Made by a program: the position numbers and the translations under genes. The notes under the pieces are model-generated. The model did no database searches. It worked only from the letters and a program-made list of their open reading frames with translations, and was not told where the DNA came from. A DNA stretch of 8,328 bases. It comes from Lachnospiraceae bacterium UBA7188 (GTDB taxonomy: Bacteria > Bacillota > Clostridia > Lachnospirales > Lachnospiraceae). Shown one piece after another: positions 1 to 6,258 of this stretch. The stretch lies in contig DKVC01000270.1 in the NCBI GenBank assembly GCA_002490995.1, positions 2,306-10,633 on the forward strand. Reading direction: 5' to 3'. The first letter of the stretch is position 1; every line of letters starts with the position of its first letter.

Positions 1-461
1 ACAGGCTTTCCCTCCACCGATACCTGTCTGGCCTCAAAGTCGATTTCCAGTCTGCCGCAGCGGTAGCTCTCCATTTTTCCACAGGAGCCCCCCTGGCGTC
101 CACAGCGCTTCAGCACCGCCTGCACCTTGGCCAGCAGCACTCCCAGCGAATAGGGCTTCTGCACATAGTCGTCCCCTCCGATATGCAGCGCCATGATCTT
201 GTCGTCATCGCTGCTCCGGGCGGAGATGAAGAGGATGGGAATCTCCGTCTTTTCCCGGAGCTCTCTGCACAGGGCGAAGCCGCTGCCGTCCCCCAGGTTG
301 ATGTCCAGCAGAAGAAGCTGCGCCGTATCCTTCTCAAAAAATTCCCGGCACTGGGCTGCGCTGTAGGCCACCGCCGTGCTGACGCCGAAGAGATTGAAAT
401 ACTCCGCGGTGCTGTCCGCCAGCAGTTTTTCGTCATCTATCATCAGACAATCATATTGCAT
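1..461 (-). CDS. OmpR/PhoB-type response regulator, 3' end outside window
   Basis: I translated this frame from the ATG at 461-459; about 153 codons lie in the window. It is a receiver domain (residues 1-120) with the full phosphorylation set: acidic pair D9/D10, phosphoacceptor D53 in LLLLDINLGDG, S80 in the switch position (ISA) and K102 before P103. After a linker, residues from about 130 (YRCGRLEIDFEARQVSVEGK) look like the first strands of a winged-helix trans_reg_C output domain, so it is a DNA-binding OmpR/PhoB-class regulator. Such proteins are phosphorylated by a sensor histidine kinase, which would lie beyond the left edge; that is family knowledge. A GGAG-rich ribosome site (AGGAGAAGG) precedes the start. 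The gene diverges from the sigma factor, and no regulatory link between them is visible. Confidence 0.93.
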   Translation of the reverse strand, partial: MQYDCLMIDDEKLLADSTAEYFNLFGVSTAVAYSAAQCREFFEKDTAQLLLLDINLGDGSGFALCRELREKTEIPILFISARSSDDDKIMALHIGGDDYVQKPYSLGVLLAKVQAVLKRCGRQGGSCGKMESYRCGRLEIDFEARQVSVEGKP

Positions 462-493
462 TCTTGATTTCCTTCTCCTAAAAAAGCCGTCCT

Positions 494-522
494 TTTATGT
501 GAATCCGCCATTGCCTGGACAA
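494..522 (-). promoter_or_regulatory. Candidate promoter of the response regulator gene
   Basis: On the minus strand TTGTCC (522-517) and CATAAA (499-494) are separated by 17 bases, each matching four of six consensus positions for a housekeeping sigma factor. The box pair ends about 33 bases upstream of the start codon, which suits a short leader. The match is moderate only. Confidence 0.35.
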
Positions 523-768
523 GCATGGCTTACAACTGTTTCGCGCTATCTCACACAGGAATGCGGGAATGGTCTGCGAAACATACCGGCTGCATGCCTG
601 AGAAAAGCAATGGCATATGCACTTTTCTGATACTCAGCATATCATCATTTTGTCAGGAAAGCAATCCCTGCAGTTCATTAATGGTCTCTGCCACCGCCAT
701 CTCCCGCAGAAAAATATTTTCTGAAATAATTCTATCAACCTATCGAACCGAATCGCCATTTCATCGAC

Positions 769-774
769 ATAATA
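769..774 (+). promoter_or_regulatory. Possible -10 box of the sigma factor gene
   Basis: CATAAT matches the -10 consensus at five of six positions and lies 28 bases before the start codon. No good -35 box sits 16-18 bases upstream. GAACC at 745-749 resembles the -35 core of ECF promoters, so self-activation is possible, but no matching ECF -10 was identified. Confidence 0.25.
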
Positions 775-801
775 AGTGAAAGCTTTCAAAAGAGGTGCCA
801 T

Positions 802-2451
802 ATGGAGAGAATAGAAAATCAGATGGAGTTCCTTCTGTCGGCAGCGCTGTGCAGATGCGGAAACATTGCGGACGCGGAGGATTTGACACAGGAAACGCTC
901 CTTTCGGCCCTGCTCTTACAGGAAAGAGGCGGCCGGATAGACAATCTGCGCGGGTGGATGCTCACTGTTATGGAACGCAGGTACTATGATATGCTTCGGA
1001 GGCGTTACAGACAGCCGGTCGTCAGCATTGAGGAGACGTTTGAGACAGGCGGTGCGGCTGACTGTCCTGAGGATTGGCTGGAAACGGAGACCGCAGCGGA
1101 GGAGGCTGTGCGCGTGCGGAGGGAAGTGGCGTTTCTCGCGCAGATGTACCGTGAAGTCATTGTCCGCCGCTACATGGACGGCCAAAGCATCGCGGAAATC
1201 GCCGAAGCTCTGGATATCCCACAGGGAACCGTGAAAAGCAGGCTGTCTTTCGGAAGGAACCGTATGAGGAAAGGAATGGACGAGATGGAGCATTATGATG
1301 TCAGAAGCTACAGGCCGGTCAGGCTTTTTGTCAGCAACAGCGGACATGAGGGGATGGCAGGGGAACCTGCTTCACTGGTGGAGAATGATTTGATTGCGCA
1401 GAACCTGTTATATCTCGCGTATGAAAGGCCGCTCACGGAGACGGATCTTGCCAGGGCGGTGGGAGTCCCGGCAGCTTATGTGGAGCCGATATTAAAGCGT
1501 TTGATAGATGGCGGGCTGATGGCCGGAACCGGGGATAAATTCTACACGGATTTCATAATTTATACAAGGGAAGACAGGGAGAGATTCCTTCCGGAACAGA
1601 AAGAGTTCATTGCCCGTTGGTTCGGGGAAATCTGGAAACCATATGAAAGATTTTACAGAGAACTGCGGGAGACGGAAGTGTATCAGCGGATGACCGGCGT
1701 CAGGCGCGATGCACTGGAGCTGTTCTGCTTTTTCAACATATTTGATGATGGAATTTACAAAGCCTTTTCCGACGCATTCAAAACGGAACAGATTTTTCCG
1801 GACAGGCCCAACGGCGGAAGGTGGATTGCTATAGGACATGTGGATACGGGTGAGATTCCGGCCGGGGCAGAAGCGCACAAGTACAGTTATGCAGGTCGGA
1901 ACAACGTATGGCTGGATAATTATCTGGACACGAAGAGCATCCGCATGAGCCTGTTCTATCCGGAGGGTTTCCCGATGCGGATGTTCATGAGAGGCAAAGA
2001 CAGTATTCGGGAGGATCAGCTTATCAAATTGCTGTACATTATCGAAAGCAGATCCGATGTCCGCCAGAGCGGCTTTGAAGAACGTTACCTCAGGAGCATT
2101 CCCTGGCTTGTGGAGTGCAATGTCCTGCATTACGAGGATAACAAACCGAAATTGAGCATACCGGTATTTTCCGGTGCTGAGGCCAGGGCTTTTGACAGCC
2201 TGGCTGGCGCAGCTTCGACGGAACTGGCCAAAGCCCTTAGAACGCCCCTTAAGGAATACCTGAGGGGAAAGAAGAAGCCGGTTCCGGCACATCTCAAAAG
2301 TGTGCCGCTGCAGAAGCAGTACCTGTACAGCGACAATGCAATGCTGATGATTGCCCTGCGCATGGCAATGGAAAAGGGGCTGATGCGGGATGACGGCTAC
2401 GATAACGGGATGCAGCCGCCATGGCCGATGATACTTGTGACAGAAAAGTAA
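802..2451 (+). CDS. ECF-like sigma-70 family sigma factor with a 390-residue C-terminal extension
   Basis: The protein is 549 aa, against roughly 160-200 for an ordinary ECF sigma factor. Residues 10-70 form a compact region 2 (DAEDLTQETLLSALLL, then LRGWMLTVMERRYYDMLRRR), the part that binds core polymerase and the -10 element. Residues 97-159 form region 4, with a helix-turn-helix in GQSIAEIAEALDIPQGTVKSRL that would read the -35 element. Residues 196-254 look like an added winged helix (LTETDLARAVGVPAAYVEPILKRLIDGGLM), followed by about 295 residues I cannot assign. The start is supported by AGAGGTG at 791-797, five bases upstream. No anti-sigma gene lies beside it; the next gene is convergent and behind a terminator. 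The extension may therefore control the sigma module in cis, which is inference. Sigma identity is firm; regulon and signal are unknown. Confidence 0.88.
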   Translation: MERIENQMEFLLSAALCRCGNIADAEDLTQETLLSALLLQERGGRIDNLRGWMLTVMERRYYDMLRRRYRQPVVSIEETFETGGAADCPEDWLETETAAEEAVRVRREVAFLAQMYREVIVRRYMDGQSIAEIAEALDIPQGTVKSRLSFGRNRMRKGMDEMEHYDVRSYRPVRLFVSNSGHEGMAGEPASLVENDLIAQNLLYLAYERPLTETDLARAVGVPAAYVEPILKRLIDGGLMAGTGDKFYTDFIIYTREDRERFLPEQKEFIARWFGEIWKPYERFYRELRETEVYQRMTGVRRDALELFCFFNIFDDGIYKAFSDAFKTEQIFPDRPNGGRWIAIGHVDTGEIPAGAEAHKYSYAGRNNVWLDNYLDTKSIRMSLFYPEGFPMRMFMRGKDSIREDQLIKLLYIIESRSDVRQSGFEERYLRSIPWLVECNVLHYEDNKPKLSIPVFSGAEARAFDSLAGAASTELAKALRTPLKEYLRGKKKPVPAHLKSVPLQKQYLYSDNAMLMIALRMAMEKGLMRDDGYDNGMQPPWPMILVTEK

Positions 2452-2489
2452 TTATCTCCATGATTACCACAGGAATCGCAGTTTTTCAT

Positions 2490-2532
2490 AAATATCCCGC
2501 AGTTTTTACCCGAAAGGAGCTGCGGGATATTT
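2490..2532 (+). terminator. Intrinsic terminator after the sigma factor gene
   Basis: Arms AAATATCCCGCAG (2490-2502) and CTGCGGGATATTT (2520-2532) pair perfectly over 13 bases around a 17-base loop. The right arm runs into a short T tract ending at 2534. It lies 38 bases past the sigma stop codon. On the other strand the T run after the stem is weaker (ATTTATG), so it may also stop the convergent gene less efficiently. Confidence 0.8.
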
Positions 2533-2550
2533 TTCAAGCCTTATCTCTTC

Positions 2551-3756
2551 TTATCTCTTCTCGACAATGTCTTTCGCCCCATGAAAAGCGGCCAAATCCT
2601 GTATTGCGCGTTCAATTCCCCTGTGAGCGTCAAAAGCGGAATCGAACAGGTTCCTTTCTTTTATAATGAAATTCCCGGTTCGCCACTCCATCTTGCAGTC
2701 AAAGTACCCTGCGAACCGGTTTCCCACCAGAATGGACAGCGGCCATTTCATCCCCTTTTTCTTGAAATACTCAAAGGTATAGGAATAATCAAAGAATGTC
2801 TTCAGCCATGTCTGATCCCGCACGAGAATATCCATGGGGGAAATGAGTCGGACTTCTTCGCTGTCCCCCTCTGCGCATCTGTCGGATTCCTCCAGGAGGG
2901 CTTTCTTGGACGAGTGGATGTAATAGGACTTTTTTCCAACCTTTATCGGCGATATTTTTCCCTCCTGTTCCAATCTGGCAAAGAAAGGCTTCACTTTGGC
3001 AGTGGGGATTCCTGTTATATGGGAGATATGCACGGGATATGTCACTCCGAAAGAAGAGGTAAGCTTATCTATGATTACGGCTTTCGCGTCATTTCTGTCC
3101 ATTCCGGAGTTAGGCCATTCCTTTATGCCTATGTTTTCTTTCAGGATATAGAGCGGCTCTTTGAATGTCCCCGGATTTCTGCCGCAGGTCACCAGGTCGG
3201 TCTTGCGTTTCAGCCTGTAGAACGCGCGGAATATGGGCAGCTCGAAGCTTAGGTCGCCTGCTCTTCTTGCCTTTACATAGGCGTCCCATTCATCTGATAA
3301 ATGCAGGTATTCCCAGATTTGGCTGGTGGTCATGCCGGGCTGATTCTTCAAGCTTTTCTTTAATTCCTCTTCCGCGGCCAGGTCTTCCGGGGTGTTCGCC
3401 GCCGCTAACCAACTTTCGTCCGAAGAGCCCCATCTCACCACATCCTTCAAGGCGGCGCGGTAAATCGCGAATTCCTCGGTGGGGACGAAGAACATGTTGC
3501 GCTTGAATGCGAATGCTTCGGTAATCTTGAACTCTTTATAGGCTGCAGTGTCCAAATCCTCCACAGCGAAGTCCTTTTTTCGGTTCCACAGCATCATATA
3601 ATGGTTCAAATGGATGGTGGGATTTGGATCGTACTGTAGGCCGCATATGTCCGAGACTATATTCTCGATGCTGTCGGTGCTTCTTTTGTCCAGGTGCTGG
3701 CTTGCCAGGATGATGTGGCGAATTGCCCCTTTTTCCTCATGAACTTCGTTGCCCAT
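2551..3756 (-). CDS. YcaQ/AlkZ-like winged-helix protein (HTH_42 family), putative DNA glycosylase
   Basis: This intact 401-aa protein is close in length to E. coli YcaQ. The N-terminal helix-turn-helix region ends in ICGLQYD; Q41-Y42-D43 fits the Q-hydrophobic-D signature that family literature places at the catalytic site of YcaQ-type glycosylases, which remove alkylated bases and unhook interstrand crosslinks. A second winged-helix-like region lies near residues 225-290. The C-terminal part (LISPMDILVRDQTWLKTFFD, then ILVGNRFAGYFDCKMEWRTG) follows the usual end of the family. GGAGG sits ten bases before the ATG at 3756-3754. It is the last gene of the minus-strand row, convergent with the sigma gene. 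Glycosylase activity is inferred; many relatives are annotated only as winged-helix DNA-binding proteins. Confidence 0.82.
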   Translation of the reverse strand: MGNEVHEEKGAIRHIILASQHLDKRSTDSIENIVSDICGLQYDPNPTIHLNHYMMLWNRKKDFAVEDLDTAAYKEFKITEAFAFKRNMFFVPTEEFAIYRAALKDVVRWGSSDESWLAAANTPEDLAAEEELKKSLKNQPGMTTSQIWEYLHLSDEWDAYVKARRAGDLSFELPIFRAFYRLKRKTDLVTCGRNPGTFKEPLYILKENIGIKEWPNSGMDRNDAKAVIIDKLTSSFGVTYPVHISHITGIPTAKVKPFFARLEQEGKISPIKVGKKSYYIHSSKKALLEESDRCAEGDSEEVRLISPMDILVRDQTWLKTFFDYSYTFEYFKKKGMKWPLSILVGNRFAGYFDCKMEWRTGNFIIKERNLFDSAFDAHRGIERAIQDLAAFHGAKDIVEKR

Positions 3757-3908
3757 TCCTATTTATCCTCCCTGTTTGTCATCATCATTTCTTGGAGCCA
3801 TAAGCCCTTATTTTGGCAGGCTTTCACCCCCCTGTCTCATAAAAATCACCCACTTTTGTAAAAACACTCCCCAGATTATCGAAGATTTGCGGCAAAGACG
3901 CTTCATCT

Positions 3909-4442
3909 TCATCCCCTACGTTCATAGACCAGGTCTGTGATTCCGTCATAGCTCCGGGTCTTTACCAGTTTCAGGGGAATCTCCCTCCCGCTTTCTTAAA
4001 AAAGCCGGATTCCTTTTCCCAGCAGCATTGGTATCACGGAAATATAATACATGTCAATCAAATCCTCCGCCATTAGCTGCCGGACAATATCCGCGCCGCC
4101 GCATATCCAGATGTCCTTTCCGTCCTTCTCTTTCAGTTCCCTTACCAGGCTGCAGGGTTCTTCCCCGGTAAACCGTATCCTCTCCACAGAAAGGCAGTCC
4201 CTGTGCGTGACCACATAGCTCTCCAGATTGCCGTATACCCATTCCTCCGGTGACAGTTCCGTAACGACCTGGTAATAGGTATTCCAGCCCATGACCACTG
4301 TGTCCACATGCTCCACGAACTCCGAATAGGAATCTATCATTTCCTCATCATTTCCCTGGCCGCCCAGCCATCCCACTTTTCCCTCGCTGTCTGCGAGATA
4401 GCCATCCAGGCTCATGGCGATAAACAGTATGACTTTCCTCAT
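3909..4442 (-). pseudogene. RibD C-terminal domain/DHFR-like reductase, interrupted by an in-frame TAA
   Basis: The start (ATG 4442-4440) has GAGGAG seven bases upstream. The N-terminus MRKVILFIAMSLDGYLAD, the VVMGWNTYYQVV segment and the late DIWICGGADIVRQL motif identify a RibD-C/DHFR-fold reductase; these proteins bind NADPH and mostly have unknown substrates. Translation stops after 148 residues at TAA 3998-3996, within GIRLF. The same frame continues for 28 sense codons with a convincing family tail (ESGREIPLKLVKTRSYDG, closing in LVYERR) to a TGA at 3911-3909. The uninterrupted gene would encode about 177 aa, the usual size. One base change from a Lys or Glu codon explains the lesion; frame is kept, so no indel is involved. 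The lost tail would form the last part of the fold, so the product is probably inactive, though a partly stable 148-aa form cannot be excluded. Confidence 0.85.
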
Positions 4443-4562
4443 CCTGCATCTCCTCTCACCCTGATTTTGCTCCCATTTCGTTTATCTGCTGCTATTGTCT
4501 GTTTCTACCAAATCGGTGATTGTTCTCATATTTCAGAAATCTTTTTATGCCTGTCCCTGAAT

Positions 4563-5234
4563 TCATTCATAGATATAGTCGGTACAGACACTCATGTGTT
4601 CAATGTAGTCTCCTAATTGGGAGCTGACCATTCCCCACACCAATTCATCCCATGTAACTTCGTCATCGTTTGTCAGTACATACCTTGTGCATGACTTATA
4701 GACTGAGTCCGGGCTTTCTGCAGGCCCTTCGTATTTCATAAGGCATGAATAATTTCTGACGATTTCCTCCCCGTCTTCGTACCAGCGAATCATATACTGT
4801 TCTCCATCAAAAGACAAATCCTGAACATACAGGCGCGGATAACCGGCTTTGAGGGCTTCATAGGATTCCGGGTCGTATCCGGACGGATCGTCAGGCGAAT
4901 AATAATCTGCAATCCTGACCTTATCTGCCTTGCCTGACTTCGTGGTGTCATAGAATTCCTCAAATCTTTCTTTGCCCTGTGTTATGTCCCCGTCTTCATG
5001 GGTAATGCAGCCGTCTTTTTTTGCCTGTTCCAGGCTATAATCCTCTGGAAGTTCCTCCAATGGCACCAAGCTGTCTGACTGCCCGCCGGTCATCTGTGGC
5101 ATGTTTGCGGCAGTAGATGCCGACGGTGTCGGGCTGTCTGATTGCCCACAGCCGGTCATGGCAGGCAGGAGCAGAACAGAAAGAATAAGCGCGATATGTC
5201 TTCTCATGGGAAATCTTTCGGTTTTGTATTTCAT
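4563..5234 (-). CDS. Secreted lipoprotein, DUF4362-like
   Basis: The 223-aa protein starts at the ATG 5234-5232, chosen because AGAGGGGGTG lies seven bases upstream; an upstream in-frame start at 5261 would overlap the promoter, and Met10 (5207) has no good ribosome site. Residues 11-28 form a signal peptide (RRHIALILSVLLLPAMTG) with lipidation Cys29; Met at -3 is unusual but tolerated. A Ser/Thr/Pro-rich linker spans about 30-60. From DYSLEQAKKDGCI through GKADKVRIADYYS the pattern resembles DUF4362 (a 'xxAxxxGxVxxxxGxITNxxKFxxFxxxxxxGKxDKIRI' layout), found in Firmicutes lipoproteins of unknown function. The C-terminal half is cysteine-containing and acidic. It has its own promoter and is separated by 120 bases from the next gene. 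Lipoprotein status is fairly secure; the family name is from memory. Confidence 0.8.
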   Translation of the reverse strand: MKYKTERFPMRRHIALILSVLLLPAMTGCGQSDSPTPSASTAANMPQMTGGQSDSLVPLEELPEDYSLEQAKKDGCITHEDGDITQGKERFEEFYDTTKSGKADKVRIADYYSPDDPSGYDPESYEALKAGYPRLYVQDLSFDGEQYMIRWYEDGEEIVRNYSCLMKYEGPAESPDSVYKSCTRYVLTNDDEVTWDELVWGMVSSQLGDYIEHMSVCTDYIYE

Positions 5235-5265
5235 GTACTGGCACCCCCTCTTTTTGCACACTTCC

Positions 5266-5294
5266 AGTATACGTTACAGAATGGCATATGTAAA
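5266..5294 (-). promoter_or_regulatory. Strong promoter of the DUF4362-like lipoprotein gene
   Basis: On the minus strand TTTACA (5294-5289) and TATACT (5271-5266) are separated by exactly 17 bases, each matching five of six housekeeping consensus positions. The -10 box ends 31 bases before the start codon. It makes this gene independent of the dehydrogenase upstream, whose stop codon is 20 bases before the -35 box. Confidence 0.75.
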
Positions 5295-5313
5295 GGGATA
5301 AAAAATCGAATAA

Positions 5314-6078
5314 TCATATCTTCTGGTTATGCCGCGAATTCCCCGCATATGGGAATTGCGGTTCACATAATCGGAAAGAAAAGATTTCCCTGTCAACCAG
5401 CCCTACTACTTTATCGCTGTCGTACAGTTCAAGCAGAAATGCCGCCATCTGTGCGCTTGTATGGTATGTGCCAAAGAATCTGTCATAGTTATATTCCTCC
5501 ACATCATTCGCAACCTTTCCAAACTCTGTTTTCGTGGCGGCAGGTGCCAGCACCTTTGCCCGCATTTTTGCATGGGCGGCCTTTAATTCCCATGAAAGCC
5601 CCTCTGTAAAGGCGCTGACATAAAATTTAGCCGCACAGTACGTCACTGCATCCGGAACTACTGTATAACCGCCACAGGATGAGACATTGATTAACTGCGT
5701 CTTTTCGGTATCTTTGAAATCACGCACAAACAGAGACGAAAGGAGGGTGAGGGATTCTACATTCAGGTGCAGCATCTGGCGGATTTTCCCTAAATCCTGA
5801 TGGCCCACGCTGTCATAATTGCCGAAACCCGCATTGTTGATCCAGGTCTGCATAGGATAGGACTTTATCTCCTCATATAGCCCAAAAACATTTGCGGTGA
5901 CGGACAAATCTGCTGCCTTGACCACAACATCAAGGGACGGATGTAGAGCCAGAATCTCCCGGCGCAGCGTTTCCAGCCTGTCTTTTCTGCGGGCGATCAA
6001 AATCAGATTGCTTTCCCGCTCTGCAAAGGCCTTTGCAAAGGCGGTATGGCCCTTGTGATTGGGGCTATACCGCCTAAT
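5314..6078 (-). pseudogene. Short-chain dehydrogenase/reductase (SDR), 5' end decayed
   Basis: From about 6030 downward the frame is a classical SDR: FAKAFAERESNLILIARR (second strand), AADLS, INNAG (cofactor-stabilising NNAG motif), NV, and the catalytic set Ser in INVSS, then Tyr and Lys in YCAAK thirteen and seventeen residues later. The C-terminus (FPYAGNSRHNQKI) reads as a natural end. The first strand and glycine loop TGxxxGIG, needed for NAD(P) binding, are missing in frame, and there is no ATG, GTG or properly placed TTG. An SD-like AAGGAAGTGA (6094-6085) sits six bases before ATT (6078-6076), the likely former ATG. From there ATTAGGCGG, one extra T, then frame +1 reads IAPITRA, a damaged copy of the usual I-A-L-I-T-G-A, followed by loss of about 13 bases covering S-S-G-I-G. 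I infer a dead gene. Confidence 0.8.
6040..6074. repeat. Near-perfect inverted repeat at the site of SDR damage
   Basis: GGCGGTAT-G-GCCC (6040-6052) pairs with GGGC-T-ATACCGCC (6062-6074): twelve Watson-Crick pairs and one G/T position, around a nine-base loop. It lies exactly where the SDR glycine loop should be. No T tract follows on either strand, so it is not an obvious terminator. Confidence 0.8.
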
Positions 6079-6084
6079 CTGAAA

Positions 6085-6258
6085 TCACTTCCTTATCACA
6101 ATAGACACCGTCTTACCCGAGATTTTCTGACGGGTGGGGTTGGCCTTTTTGGTCGTGCGGTGATGCCCGCGCCCGCTATACGATGGTATGGCGATGCCGC
6201 CATGTGATGATGCAGCAGCCGTCACTCTTGTGTTACGGTACAGAAACCAGAGCTGGAT
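6085..6258 (-). other. Open frame of 57 codons with an SD-like site but no standard start
   Basis: AAGGAGG at 6269-6263, inside the end of the neighbouring lipoprotein gene, stands four bases before ATC (6258-6256). From there a frame runs to TGA at 6087-6085 and reads a basic peptide (for example GRGHHRTTKKANPTRQKISG). Its last codons carry the SD-like sequence of the decayed dehydrogenase. A GTG at 6225 overlaps the lipoprotein stop as GTGA but has no SD nearby. I do not recognise the peptide. It may be the remains of a gene that preceded the dehydrogenase, or chance. Confidence 0.25.

Larger units (their letters stand above)
462..801. other. Divergent intergenic spacer of 340 bases
   Basis: No convincing gene is present; the short plus-strand open frames lack ribosome sites and have no recognisable content. 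The spacer holds the candidate response-regulator promoter (494-522) and a possible promoter just ahead of the sigma gene. It also holds an imperfect palindrome at 601-628, where AGAAAAG and CTTTTCT flank the self-complementary GCATATGC. That palindrome could be an operator, but one copy is weak evidence. Confidence 0.5.

Noticed and set aside
601..628. Palindromic operator or terminator in the spacer before the sigma gene
   Set aside because: Seven-base arms around a 14-base interior, AT-rich and single copy; it fits chance and has no terminator T tract.
1492..2292. 266-codon open frame on the minus strand
   Set aside because: It is antisense to the sigma factor, whose frame has clear domains; no ribosome site or recognisable content supports it.
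2581..3252. 223-codon open frame on the plus strand
   Set aside because: It is antisense to the YcaQ-like gene, which has an SD site and family motifs.
5314..5400. Frameshift at the 3' end of the SDR gene
   Set aside because: The end looked unusual at first, but FPYAGNS and NQK read as a natural tail and no other frame gives a better one.
6022..6042. Perfect palindromes TGCAAAGGCCTTTGCA and GCCTTTGCAAAGGC
   Set aside because: They follow from repeated codons for the SDR sequence AFAKAFA, a normal part of the first helix, so no site is needed to explain them.
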